Source of the DNA: Brevipalpus yothersi
Lineage: Eukaryota; Arthropoda; Arachnida; Trombidiformes; Tenuipalpidae
Assembly (NCBI GenBank): GCA_003956705.1
Contig: QZCP01000623.1
Span: 151,847 to 215,846 of the forward strand
Reading direction: 5' to 3'
Length of the DNA: 64,000 nucleotides
Of the stretch, positions 1 through 14,300 are shown piece by piece. The first letter of the stretch is position 1, and each line of letters opens with the position of its first letter. A model generated the notes under the pieces. The model did no database searches. It saw only the letters and a program-made list of their open reading frames with translations, and was not told where the DNA came from. A program made the position numbers and the translations under genes.

Positions 1-3000
1 ATCTCAAATTACGGACCATGAAATCTTATATTTCCATTCTGATTGCAGGAAAGAAAATTTACGAAATGCTCCACAAAGAATCTGGTTATGGATCCTATTA
101 TACCTCACCATACCCATCAAAAAGATTGACCTTCTGTGAAATGGATAATCTTAGTTGACAACGAGCCACTGAGGTGAAATGTCCTCGTCGCCTCATAGTA
201 TAAGAGGAAAAGCCTTAAAGACTTTGGACAATTTATTAGCATAAAAAAATTCGATTTGATGTAAGAATCAGTGCCTTAGAGTGCTGCCTGAGAGATGGAA
301 TCACAGACAGAGTGCGACTCTGATTACGCGAAGGATTTTGCTTAATTTTGTATGAATATAAAGTACCTTTGAATTTGCTCAACTTGAGTCTTAAAAATAC
401 AAAATTCTGACCGCAATTTCGTTGAATTCAATTTCGTCGAAAAATTGATCAATAATTGCTTCTATTTCAGTGTTCAACAATAACTATAGTTTTCTACATC
501 CGTGGAGATACATTATAATATTTTAGAAGAAAACTTATTTGTGGCCATGGCTTAGTGTAAATCTCCATATTACCACATCAACAGTTTCAACATCAAGTAA
601 TTGTTATATCAACATCTAAGAAATCGTCGGAAACAGTGTAAAAAATATTGGTATTTGAGAATTCTGTGGTCCAAAAACGTCTCATCAGAAGATGATTCAA
701 GTTTTTACAATTTACAGACTACCGTAATAGACATAACTGCGATTTCTTCATTCATATTCACATATAATCTTCACTTTCATAGATATCCATAAAATATCTA
801 CTTACGTAGAATTTTTCTAAACTCGAACTAGGCGAAGAACTGAAATAGATGAAATAATAGGAAAAATTTCAAAAAATATATTCGAATATTCTAATTTATA
901 TATGCATCTGTTTTCTTCGACCACAAAAAAGGTTGGTCATGAACAGTAAATATTGTCTAATCAAATGATTTATCTTAATTTTTCTCAGAGACAATAACTA
1001 TAAAATAGTTATGAAAATTGAGTTTGGAAACGCTTTGAAGTGAAATTCCGATCATTCTTGGCCTCAGCAATACCTATGATCCTTGATGGGCTTGATGGAT
1101 ACGCGACTGATTGCAATGTGTTCAAACTCAATTATCATAGCTGTATGGTTGTAATGTTGAGGTTTTCTAGCCAAAATTGAAACATGACCGTTCTCCGAGG
1201 ATAGATTCAGTTTAGCTCTCTAGGCCAAAATCAGCAAAAAATTGAATTAATACCCTCTGAAGGAATACTGCCGATTCTGACCATTGAATCTAACATGAAT
1301 GTCAAACAGAGAATCGAAAATATTTTATTCTCTAGAAAAGATTAATAATTCAAATACATTGGATACAAAAATAGATTTGCTTGATCTTGAGAGCCGAATT
1401 CAGGGATCTTCGGATGGATTGTCTCGAAATATTTTATCGAAGAGATATTTAGGGAATGATAGTGATTTCAGTACTTTTCAAAAAAATTCGTGGGCTGAAA
1501 TCACAGGAAACTTGAGCTTGTTTCATTGAAACAGTAGCCAGCCCCGAAACTTGATTGTTCTCAGCGAAGTTGATCATTAGTAAACTTCACTTCATCAACG
1601 TAAATCCCAAGAAAATACCAACAACAAATTATCCAGAGGAGTTTCAAAGAAGTATTAGTTGCTTTCTAGCACCAACAGATCCCTGGAATAGAAGAATCCA
1701 AATATGAGCCATTGTGGTATTGAATTTCATAAATTATCCCTTTGTTTGAAATGGAATACAAATAATATGAAATGAAACTAATTTGCGGTATCATTCGGAA
1801 AAAAGCTCATTAGATGTTAAGCATCATAAGTGATCAATATTTGAACGTCTCTCTCCATTCTCGGAGGAGTATCTTTAACATGATGATCAAATTCCTACTG
1901 TCGAGTGTTAAAATGATAGATGAAGTTTGTTCATCTGGAGAAAGTGCTCAGAAGTCTACTTTACCGAGCACTTTCATCGATGGTAAGGCGTGAGAATAGG
2001 CTATCTATCACTATCAATAAGGATCTGAGTGAACGATATGAGCTGCTTTGATTTCTCAGGAGAAATGAACATCCTCATCCCATGACATGAAGATGGAAAC
2101 TTTCTACTCTCCCATTTATTCTCTCTTCCTCTTTCTTTCACTCTCCAATGAAACCATTGTTATTCATCATTTCGTAAACATCACATGAATATTCAAGTCT
2201 CTCTCTCTCTCCACCTCATCATCTCTTTGTTGACTCCTTCTTTTATCATCATCTCTGATGTTTCATCAGCAGAGTTACTGTAGAAAGAATTCATCAGGGA
2301 AGCCTTCGGGCTTGGGCATACATATACATATAAATATATATAAGTACGCGCGTCAACCTGGAACAGCTGAAATCTGAACAAAACCATTTTGTCGAATAGA
2401 ACACTTTACATAATTGTTTCGCTACTGAATCATGACACCTCAGAATGTGAAAGTGTATTTGAAAACACTCACACGCAAACGACAAAAATGGGTAGAAGAA
2501 GAACAAGCTAGTGTGCTCATGCAAATAAGTCAATCAAGTGGTTATCATTAAGATCAGGCTCTTCTATTTTGACATCTATTCGTGCAATAGATTGCCTCTA
2601 GTCACGATACGATTTTATACACACAGACGAGTGCCATTGAATGGGACTAAAGTGGCAGAACAAACTTCACACCATGAATGGCAATGAAGAGCAGGCAAGG
2701 CATCATCAACAGAGCAAGCGATGATTGAATCAACTCGTCGCATCGTTTCAGCATCTTCAAGATGATCGATAAGTGACTTTTCCGGTAAATAAAGATTTTT
2801 CCTCTATTGGAAGGGCAATATTTATCCAATGATGAGGTGATAAAGAAGAATAAGAAAAAGGAGAAGAAAAGGAGTGAGAATGAGAAGGATAAGAATCGAA
2901 AAGATGGATGATGTGAATTGAGGAAAGGGTCATACACACAAGAGCTTATGGTATTCCGAATTGCGATTGTATTGGGTGAACATGGTGAAATTGGGATGCA

Positions 3001-3724
3001 AAGTGCAAAAAGATGAACATGCTACTGTTTACCTAAGATATATACAGCAGGACATTCGTTTAGAGGCAGCATCAAACATCAATTGAGATGGAAGTGAAAG
3101 ACTATACATACATTCTGTTCAACTACAGAATATCTCAATGCATTCAATATAGAGAGCAGCAAAATAGATAGAGGAAATGGGTCTGAAACAAGACAAATAA
3201 TGGAATAATGCATCAAGAATGGAATAAAAGCTAGTAAAAGACGAATATGGAGCTGATTTTGTGTTTGATTCAACTAGTGCATTCATCTTATCATTTGATG
3301 AACAGGGTCTCTCTCTTATTGTGCCTTTCCATAGCTTTGAATTCTATCAAAGATATTTCTTATCATCATTCATCACAGCATATTATTGCTCTCTTAACCT
3401 TTCGATTTTTCTGCCGAAAAGTGAAGTTTTGATTAATGCAGAGAGTAAATGAAGCTAAAAGAAGAGGAAAAAAGGAGAGAAAGAAAATATAAGGCTCTGC
3501 TTGCTTGTGTGTGTATGTCTATGTGTATGTTTGTGAAAAGAAGCCTGTTAGAGAATGGAATGGAATACTGCAAAGAATCCAAGTAAAAGATGAAAAGAAG
3601 AGAAAGAAGATGGAAAGATTTGGCGATCAAATCTGCTATTGATAAATAAGGGTGATTCCTCGCTGAGAAAAGAAAGTCTTTTTTCTCCAAATGATACCTT
3701 GAAATGAGTTGAAGTAAAAACATT
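1..3724. other. Non-coding flank on the 3' side of Dscam
   Basis: I searched both strands for a Dscam cytoplasmic exon starting in phase 0 and found none. The first 2 kb lack the GA tracts seen elsewhere and read as AT-rich non-coding DNA. Probably intron or intergenic sequence. Confidence 0.4.
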
Positions 3725-3793
3725 CTAACAAAACGAAGGTCTTCCTTTGATGAACTGATGAAGACTTCTTGCCGAGAAACAGATTATCTTTAC

Positions 3794-4041
3794 CTCTCCA
3801 CCGATAGCCATATGAGCCTCAGGACGCAAAGGCATGTCATACACATGATCGGAGCAAACTCTTCCACCATCAGAACATATCAGTCCTGATGCATCGCAAT
3901 TGATGGATGAAGTGAGCAGATACTTGGGTTCCATTCGACAAGAACCATAGTGACTTTCAAATCCATCAGGCACAGCGGATAGCTTGGTTGAGAAGGAGGA
4001 CATGTTTAAATTTTCACATTTGCCTCCAGAGTCAGGAAAAT
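3794..4041 (-). CDS. Dscam: Dscam exon 15: cytoplasmic tail, partial
   Basis: Residues 1524-1606, joining as DAYFPDSGGKCENL. It is Ser/Cys-rich cytoplasmic sequence (FESHYGSCRMEPKYLL, YDMPLRPEAHMAIGGE) with no domain I recognise. The acceptor lies directly after a short (CT)n tract. The donor is gtaaag in phase 0. If the intron is retained, 22 more codons run to a TAG at 3725-3727, giving an alternative C-terminus. Confidence 0.75.
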
Positions 4042-5332
4042 CTAGAGAGAGAGAGAGAGAAAAGAGAGGAATGAAGAGAATAAGAATATGCATGAGAAAA
4101 AAGCAGAATCGAAACTGAATTCCTAAGCTGAATGTTGAGTCAGGAAAAAGATTCACGAGAAGAAGAAGAAGAAGCTTTTTAAAGACTTGATGCTCGTTCA
4201 GATTGGTAAAAATGAGAAACAAAGTTAAAAATAAAATTCGATGCTCAAAACATGAGTAGAAAAATAGAAATGGAACGAGTTGAAAGAATATCGAGACTGA
4301 ATCAATCATCATGGTAGCACGCTTACACGGTTTATCATGCAGGCACTTTTTTGCTCATCCGTTGACATGATAGGTAGAATTTTTTTCCTCCCCAGAGGCA
4401 TTTTGAATACTGAATGTTGAAAAGTATATTCATGGTATTCAATGACACAAGTTGTATGACATTTTTTGAGCGATAAAGTGAAAAATGCCATCTCTTTTAC
4501 AATCACAGTCGCTCCTATGATTCACAATACCTCTTCACTTAGCTAGTCTTTCATTCTTTCAAGAAGAATGCTGATTGACACCTAATAGTCTTTCTTACAC
4601 CATGCATACGCATTTCCTGTATGGAAGCATGGTGCTGTGTTAGAATCAGTCGCTGATTATTTGGATGTAAAAGTGAAAGTCACTACTTACATGCATCTTG
4701 TGACATAAAGCTTCGTTGGGACGTGATAACAGGCTCAGAAGAACATCCTTTATAAGATGCATACAAAATGATCACAGTTATGATGATAGTGATCAGTAAT
4801 ACAGCAAAAACTGGGATAACCACTATTGGATCGTTTATAATCGATTGCCATGTATTATCGGTGACCGCAGACGGTGGTGGAATGGTTCCTAGAGTAACAG
4901 AAAAAGTGAGGATGTGAGAAACAGAATCGAATAGTGATGAAGAGGGGGCAAGCGTAAGAAAGAGAAAAACGCAGTTATGATGGTGGAGGCGAGATATGAT
5001 TGAGAAGGAATTATGATAGATGGAGATCGTCCAAGAAAATGATCTGAAAGCTAGTGAATGGAAGCTTGATGAAAATAAGTCAGTAAGTTGCTTCCATTGG
5101 ATTTTTATTCTGTTCCTATTGCCATGCGGAAGGAGAGCCATAGTAAGCTGAATGGCCATCAGGAGGTCAAAAGTCATCAATATCGGTTGGGCAAGAGTGT
5201 TGGCGATAGAACGAGATCAGAATGAGGGTAGAACGTAAAAGAGATCTATGCAATGGGACGAGGTGGGAAAATGAAACCAGTGAACGAAAAAGAAAAAGTA
5301 AATGGAAAAGAATCGTCCAAGTCAGTATATGT

Positions 5333-5378
<46 letters not shown>

Positions 5379-8300
5379 AAAGAGCTTGAGTGAAAGCAGG
5401 AAAGATGAAGAGAAAGTTAGGCATGGATGAAAGCAGAAGATGAATAGAAGAATTTGCCAACAGAGTATAAGAAGAGGATAAAGATGAGCCAGAGAAGTAG
5501 AAAGAATGGTGATAATAAGAGTAAGAATATATATATAAATAGAATGATGAGAGAAAGAGAGAAGAAATGTACCTCCGTCCACTGTGAGGGTCGCAAATTG
5601 ATATTGAGCCTCTGTGGAACCAGCTTCCGAATGAGCGGTCATGGAAAGATCATACCATTGAGCAGGCTGCAAGTCAGTGATGCTCACTTGTCTTTGCTCA
5701 GGTATCACATTATTTGAGAGAGTTATCCAATTTACTTGCTCATGAAGCTTATACTGAATCATAAAGGATAGTATTGGACATCCATTCTCGATCCAGGAAC
5801 GCAGTTGAATGGAAATGCTGCTCCAGTTAGTGGTCACAAGCGAATCTAAGCTTGGCGCTGAAGGAGCTGGAAGAGAAGAGAAAGAAAAAGAACAATGAGT
5901 TATGGAATCTCGATTAGTTAATTTGGTGAGAAATTTGCAGAACACTATGAAAGTCTTCTTTCCTTAGTGTGTGTGTATGTGTTGAGAATTTGTGGGATGC
6001 TGTGTATGGAAGAAGAAGAACATTGACAAAAGAAGTTGAGTAGAATGGAGAAAAAATAGTTGCCTGATGTTTCAGGATGTGCATGATGGTATAAGATGGT
6101 TAATGTTCATAGAGTCACAGACATACGGAAATCGTGTCACTTGCCTTGCTGCTAAGATTTATGAGATAGTAGCAATCTTGATCATTGCTTTTCAACACCA
6201 TGATGTAACATGGATAGATTTGATGTCAAAATTATGTTCGTTCCAACTCCCCAAAGCCTAATCTTGGGTAAAAGTTACGGAAGCTGCAATTTTGTCTATC
6301 TTTATGTCGACTATTACAGATTCTTTCTACAAATAAAGTGTGACTTGAACGAGAATTAAATGGACTCATGATAGTATTCTCGAGAGAAATTGACTTTACA
6401 TTAGGAAAAGGATGACTGCTGAATGGGAATGTGTAAAGTCAAAGTTTAGGGAACGATCAAAAGGGCTAGAAAATGCTCAGTTGAATCGCAATAAACCATT
6501 GAGCATCGGTTTAAGTTCACCGAGATGACCTCAGACCATTATTACATTACAATAGTTGGACAAAGTTTGGGGGAAGAGGTGAAAAATAATCGTGATTTTG
6601 TGAGTTGATGGGATAAAACGGATCTAAATCACTATTATCTTTCTGGATTAAATGTGATGGAAAGTGATTCTGGGAGGAAGATGAAGCTGAAGAATAATAT
6701 GGACAAAACAAGTAGAGTGTAGATGATGACTGCTTGTAATCTGATGATGAACTTTATTTCATGATGAAAACTGACTTGATCTTTTCAATGGCAAGTGTAA
6801 ACTAGAGAGTAGGAAGCAGATCATTCTAGTACTTCGGACCAATTCTTTTGACAACAAAAATTGTCACTAAAGGAGAGGAAGTTGCTTGGTTAAAATCAAG
6901 TGCTCCAAAATCCTAGCCAATTTTGAATAGTGAACCATACCCTTAAGTACTTTTTCTTCCCCGCTCAGAGACTTTTGTGTGTAAGTAAAAATACAGCATC
7001 TTTGAGGCTATCAACAACATCCTCAACCTATCTCATTTTATACGAATGCTCAAATAAAACATTTTCCTCCCTCAAAGGATGAAGATGAAGCCAGGGATCT
7101 CCCTCCTCTCTCTTCTCTCCTCTCTTTGACCATACGATTTTAGAGAATGTTGAAAATTTTTCATACAGCAATCATCGTTAAACTTAATCATTCATCTTTA
7201 TCATTAGAAAGAAAGAGGAAAAAGGAAAAGTAGAAGAACGCACAAAATATCGGAAGGAGTGAAGTTGGGAAGCTGTAAATGACTGCCAATTGCAGCGAAG
7301 ACGCCTTTGTTCTCTTTTCCACATTTTCTTAGCTAAAAGCCAAATCTTTTTGACTTATCTAGTCTCCTTCTCTCCGCCTTCCTCCTATTCTATCATCTCA
7401 AATATAGCAGCATCAATTCGTTCCAATTCACCATAGACATACACACATACATACATATACACACACATCAGCTTGATTCGCGCAAAACACAACCACTCCA
7501 CTCTCCAATGTGACTGGAACCATATTTCACAATATGCCATACATTGGTGGAGAATGATTCTGAGCACCTTCCACCTTCATTCCATGAGTTTTCGTGATAC
7601 TACTGTGGGTGTCAGTTGGAGGCGGAGGAGATGTATTCAACGAGGACAGCAAGCAAGCTTTTCTCAAAAATATGGAATAGACATTCAGAACGAAGCGAGA
7701 GAGCGAGAAAAAATGGAATGAAAACTGTGGTGATGATGACGCAATGAATATTATGCGAAAAAATATGCGACAAATGGGCATAAGATTTGTTTGCCACAGA
7801 ATATCTTCACCTATCACCATCTCCATTATCCATGGGGATCATCATCCACCGTTCCTACAATCATCACATATCGATTACCACAGATCATCACTGACAGCAG
7901 AGAGTTTTTGGTGCATCAAAAATTGAGGTGACGATTTGAATGGAAAAATACCAAATATTTTCTCTTTCTCTCTTTCTCTCGCTCCCTCATTTTTCCTCTT
8001 TTTTACATCAAGAATGCAAGGAGATCAAAGAATGAGGTTGGACCAAAGAGTTTCACTGAGCATGAGATGCCATCAGTTTCACGTAAATGCAGCCAATGAT
8101 CAAGCTTGCCAATTGTAGAGAAAAATACCCATGATGATGAAACCAAAGATGCTGAAACAGGAGCTTTGTTTGGTTGCAAATACCGAAAGCATTTCAATTG
8201 AAACCAGATCTGACTAATGAGACTCCACAAATTCTCAAGATAATAGAGGGCTAACAATTAAAAGGGCTCACAGCATGCTTCACAGTACTGGCAAGCGAAT

Positions 8301-11300
8301 TCTTACCCGATCCTGCTGTGGAAACAACAAGAGGTTCACTGGGTTCACTTCTTCCCACTTTATTGAAGGCCGTTACGGTGATCTGGTAGCGAGTTCCACA
8401 TCTCAATCCTGTGAGAGTGAAACCATCTAGAGTACCCATTGCTGTACGATCTATCCATTCATCACTGTCTGTCCGATAGTTTATGATGAATCCCTCCACA
8501 GGGTTAAGATTATCAGTTTGCCAGGCAAGGCGTAGCGAACTACTGCCAATGTCAACTACACGAGGCTTCACGGGAGTTGGTGGATCTAAGGAGGGCAAAG
8601 GAAAAGTTAAATCATTATTCAAAAGAACCAATTTTGAATCTTTCATTATGACAAAAGGATTGTGCATCACACATCTAGATTGATTCCAAAAATAGTGTAC
8701 AATCGGATTCATGAATGCTTGAAATTGTACAATGGATAAGATCTCTTTTATCTATTCTTGTTTGAATGCCTCCAGGATTGGACTTGAATTACATGTGAAG
8801 ATCATGATAGCTATTTTGTTGGCTAATTTGCGTGTCATGAACAGATTTCACATGTGATGAGAATGAAATACAGAAGTCACAAACTAACATTTGAGAGAAT
8901 GATTCCGGCAGACGACACACACAATCTTAGCCTGAGTATAATGACTACAAAGCGATTCTGTTAAACTCATGGAAATGATCACCGACAACAATGTGTGTGA
9001 AAGTAAGTCAGAGAAAAAAAGACGAGAAAAGAAGATGCGAGTATTCCACTTTCTTTTACTTCCTATTCTCATTGTGGTTTCTTGGCGTTTTTCTCTTCCC
9101 TACTTCTTCTTATTCCCAGAATTGCCTGCAAGAATCTCTGTATGGCTCAAAATCACACCAACAGAGAGAGAATGCTTAGGATAAACATTAAGCTCTCCAT
9201 TTCTGTGAGTTGGACAAACAGAACATTATCAACAAAATAAGAAATGCCACAAAGAATTGAGCTTTTTGGCCGCTGATCGAATAACAACCTCACACTATAT
9301 ATATAGTTAAGAACTGATTTGCTGACTCTCGAGGTTTTTTTCTTCGCTTCCTGGGAGAGAAAAAAAATGATCCAAGATTTGAACAAATCCTGTGTATACT
9401 ACTGCTGCATTTGATAGAAGTTGATGGTAACACTAATGACCCTTTCATCAGTTAAGAATTTAAGTGACTATACAAAAAATCAACAAGAAAAAGTGAGAAT
9501 ATGGAAGCATTTTTTGCTTAGATACTCCACTAACCGTATTCCAGCGTTTGGCCGAGCACTTCTTTGGATGCAGGTCCTGTGCCTTGACGATTATATGCTT
9601 TGATCACGAGGCCATATCGAGTGTTACGTTTAAGATCACTTAACACCATGGACATTTCATTTGAAGGAGGCGATGATAAAGATGACTGCTCTTGTACCGC
9701 TAAGCCAGTTTCAATCTTCTTATAAGAAAAAGTATTAGTTGATGAAGGAATCGATGATGAGGATGTTCGATAATCAGTGATCTCTCTAAATCCGACATAA
9801 TATCCATCGATCCGTTGTGGTATCGACATCAAAACAGGAGACTTCCACAAGATTTTCAATGAATGAGTACTTAGTGGCTGAACGGATATGTGTGAGGCAA
9901 TGCCTATGGGAGCTGTTGGGGAGATGAAGAAAAAGAAGAGAAAGAAGAGAAAAAACGTTGAAGGCAAAAAAGAGACTAGAAAAAAGGTTGGAAACGATTT
10001 GGGAAAAAGCAAACTCCAAGTTGGAGAGGCAATAAGTATTCCAATGGTGGAAAAATGTAGCTACAAAATGTTTTTTCCAGTAAGCGATTATTGTCCATTA
10101 TCGCTTGGACAAAGACAGAAAAGATGAATAGGAAGAGAGAGAGAGAGAAGCGAAAAAGTAGGCCAAAGGAATGTAAAATCAAATGTCTATCTCTGTATGC
10201 TGTAAATATCTTTTGACTCTTTGTTTGTTGTTGATGTCCTAAATCGACATCATCCGAATGCTTGAGCATTGCTTACCTTCCTCCAATGTTGTCACAGTAA
10301 GCTCATCACTGGGATCACTGTAACCAAGTGCATTTTGAGCAATCACTCGAAACTTGTAGCTTGTCAGTGATGAAAGGCCACTGATGGTTACGGAGGCATC
10401 TTTTGCAGGGACGGTCAGGGAATCAAAATCGTAATTCCAAGAGGCTATATTAGAAGATACAGAAGAAGAAAGAAAGAGAAAGAGAGAGAGAGAGAGAGAG
10501 AGATCGAAAATGAGCAGATAGAATCTTTCCATTGAATTCGAAAAAAACTTTGTCAGCATTGATGCAGCTGATTTCCTGTGATAAAGATGTTAGATTCTTG
10601 AGTAAATAATGTCAACCTGCGTGAACAATTTTCATTGCTGATTTTCAATACTATGACGAGAAAAAAAGGTTCATTGCATTCTCGAACATTCCCTAGCCTA
10701 TAGAATTGAGTCATTATGAGATATAATTCGAAAGGATCGATGCATCGTGAATCCGGGAGAAGTGAGCCGATATACTTGAAATTTTCTCCATTCAATCGTA
10801 AACAATCGTAAACTTAATTCAAGTAGCTGATCATTGTGAAAAAAAATCATGAAGACACTGAGCTATCCTCACTTTTCTTTGTACATAATCCGCATCCAGT
10901 CAAACGAAGGAAGCGGAAATGAGTAAGTACAAGCTAGTCAGTTGAAAGAGTCCAACGAAGGGAGACAAAAAGGAGAACAAAAAGAGATGTTGATGGTCAT
11001 TGAGATGGAATTCGAATAGCAGAAAATGGTAGAAGAATCATGATAAGAGAGTGATAAGGAATCCTCACCATTATTTCTAGTATACTGTATCAAATAGTCC
11101 AAAAGAGGACTGTTACCATCATTAGGTGTATCCCATGTCAAAGTGATCTCTCTACTGGCAATGTCCACTGTTTTCAGTGATTTTGGTTGCCTTGGAACGC
11201 CTTGCACAATCAGTTGGATGCTTTTCTCACCGGAACCATAGGGATTGCTAGCCGAGCAAATGAAGAATCCACTGTCATCTACGGTGCTTGATATAAGGCT

Positions 11301-14300
11301 TACTCGAGAGTGGACACAATTTCCCCTTATATCTTGATGGAGGTTATATTTGGCCATCTTCAGGAAGCTTGAGTCCATATCCGGATCTTTATGCCACACT
11401 ATATCAATAGGCTGATCACCACACGGTTCACAAGGTAATTCAACTTTGACACCACTTTTAACTTTAACAACGTCAAAATTTTTCTTAAAATGAACTGGAT
11501 CATGCACTTGAAGGCGCGATACAGATGTTAGCGGTGGGCCACGATTATTGTTCACTTCACAAACATAATCACCTTCATCTGATTTGGTCACATCAATTAT
11601 TACCATCGTACCATTTTCGAGCACATGCATGTGAGGACCACTGACAATTCCGATCAGTTCGTTGGTTAAAGTTGAATCTGATCGACGGGCTCTCTTCCAT
11701 TGATAAACTGGAGGAGGAATACCTTCCGCCTGACAGTCCATCATGATCTTGTTGCCTCTAAGGGAGGAATAACGTTCGAAAGGCTTCAGAATCCATTTCG
11801 GAGCGGCTGAAAAATGTCCAAGAATCGGGAACAATATTAGCAAATTCAGGCGAAGACAAAAGTCAATCTAAATTGCTCTTTCTGAAAGTTTTAGTTGAAT
11901 GATGCTGTTTCAAGTCAAAAGTAGATAGAAGAATGGAATCGAATAGTTGCTAGATGCTAGAATATACTGAGGTAGAGAAAATATCCTCAATTGTGGTTCC
12001 TATGTCTCAAAACATTTTTTCACTGGTCACGTTCAAAAAATGATAACCTTGCTTTGATATCTCTTTTGTTTATAATATCATTTCAACTTTCTTGTTCTGT
12101 GAGCAGTTTTCAAAATGAATCGAGAGTTTTCGAATAGCTTTCTGACATCACTTGGCGCTCCATTCTTTTCTCAAACTGAACAAAGTGAATCTGACACAGA
12201 TTTCTTTTTCACTCTATCGCTCGATGATGATCTCACTGAGATAGAAACAATGATGGCAGAGTGAACAGAAGAAACATTCTACCGTTAAACGAGGTGTTTG
12301 GTGTGTTCTGGACATGGTGAAAGATATCAGTGTCAAGAAAATAAATGCCATCTCCAGGCTACATGCGGTCTTGGCATAAGATTTTCGCTGAGACAACAAT
12401 TTTGAGTCAATTTTCTAGTTTCAAGAAAAAAATATTTCCCATAGAAAGACAGAGAGAGAGAGAGAGAGAGAAAAGAAAAAATCAGTGTCAAATAAAGGAT
12501 GGCAAATCACCTTGAACAATTAGATTGGAGGTGTAAGTTGAGTAAATGTGCGAAGCTTGAGTTGAAGATACTCGACATGTGTAATTGCCGGTATGTGCAC
12601 GTCGAATGTTATTGATCTTCAAGCTACTAGTATAATCTCCGAGCGATTCGATTTGTACATTCAGGTTAGTTTGATCCAGGGGTGTATCTTCCTTATACCA
12701 TGTTATCCGAAACGGTGGCTCTCCAGAACCGATGCTACAGAGAACCGCTGCTCGCATACCTTCCCGTAAATCAGATCCAAAGATGAATGGGTTTATAGAC
12801 GGTTTCTCTGTTTTTGGACAGTAAAGAGAGAGATAATAAATAGTTACATGGGAATTACGCTTCCATCACACTATAAGATAATCTTCAAATGATTCCAGGC
12901 TTCTCAGGGAATCGCTTGGTGGAGTAAACCTTGATTAAGTTGAAGATTAGTGTAACTGGTAATACGGAGAATTGCGTGTCTAGTGGACAACATGGACAAT
13001 TGACTGGACGTATGTTACCATTTCGAAAGCCCTTATCAATTGATCGAGAGAAAAGACAAAAGCTTACCTAATACATTGACATAAAGGGATCCACTTGCCG
13101 TTCTACCATCCTGATTGGAAACTTCACATCGATACCAACCTTCATGCTCCGAATGAGCATCCATGATGGATAGAGTACCATTTGCATGTACTTTGATGCC
13201 TCTTGTTGCCAAAAGATTTTTTCCATCTGTTGTTGAGAAAAAGCAATATCGTGTATTAAAAAACTTGAGAAGACCATGATTATGGGAGAAATGATCAATC
13301 AATTAATGAACCCACCAAGTCTACAAAATTCTGATCATTATACAATCCCGATAGAAGTCGCACACTTGAGAAAAACAAACATGATTGAAAACATACAAAC
13401 CTTTGGCCCAAAGTATCCTGTCCACAGGATAACCACTGTATTGACAGTGAATGTCGATAGTTGATGAAGATGCTACCGTTAAATTGTCCATTTGATGGAC
13501 AATCGGTGGACCGAACACATGTAGATTCGACGAATGTGATACACTGGCAACATCATTAATCGCTTCACACGTGTAATAGCCACCATCATCAAGCTCGATT
13601 GTGCTAATGTTAAGAAAACTTATTGTGGCTCCATTACCATCTTGATAACTATTAGTTCGTTTTGAATTGTGATAACTTGAAAAGTTAATTAAATTTCCAT
13701 AAAAGTACCATCGAATTGTTGGCACTGGACTTCCGGTTGCGATACACTTGAGGCTTGCTGATGAGCTTGGATGAAGAGTTTGACTGTAAAATTTTTCCGT
13801 TAAAATTGGTGCTTCCTCTGTTCACATTTAGGATTGGGATATCGAAAGAAAAAAAAAGAAACAGAGATGATTATCATGATGAAATTGGTAAGTTGAATGA
13901 AATATTTCAACATGAGGACAAAATTTTACTTTAAATATTTTTCATTCTGATAGAAAGGCTGTCTATGTGTATTCATACAATATCCACAAGTCGCTTGGAT
14001 TCAGTTGGATCAACGGATTTTGTCACTCTCTCCTACCGATGAGATGACCCCAAGTGAGACTGAATTTGGTAACCAAAAAAGACTGGAATGGGCCGTGTAT
14101 TCATGCATAGGCAAACTTAATTTTTTTTCTCTCTCTCTCTCTCTCTCTCTTCCTCAAAACAAAATTGGTTCACCAAGTGAAATGTACAGTTCAGTACGGT
14201 TAAGTTTGCCAATGAAATATATGGAATCGATGAGTAGGAAGTAACCAAATCGAGTGAACTGCAGGGGCTTGCAATACTCTTACTGCCGAATCCACTCATC

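Noticed and set aside
1299..1529. 76-codon plus-strand ORF near the left edge
   Set aside because: No recognised family, no splice partner; considered as a transposon remnant or exon but unsupported.
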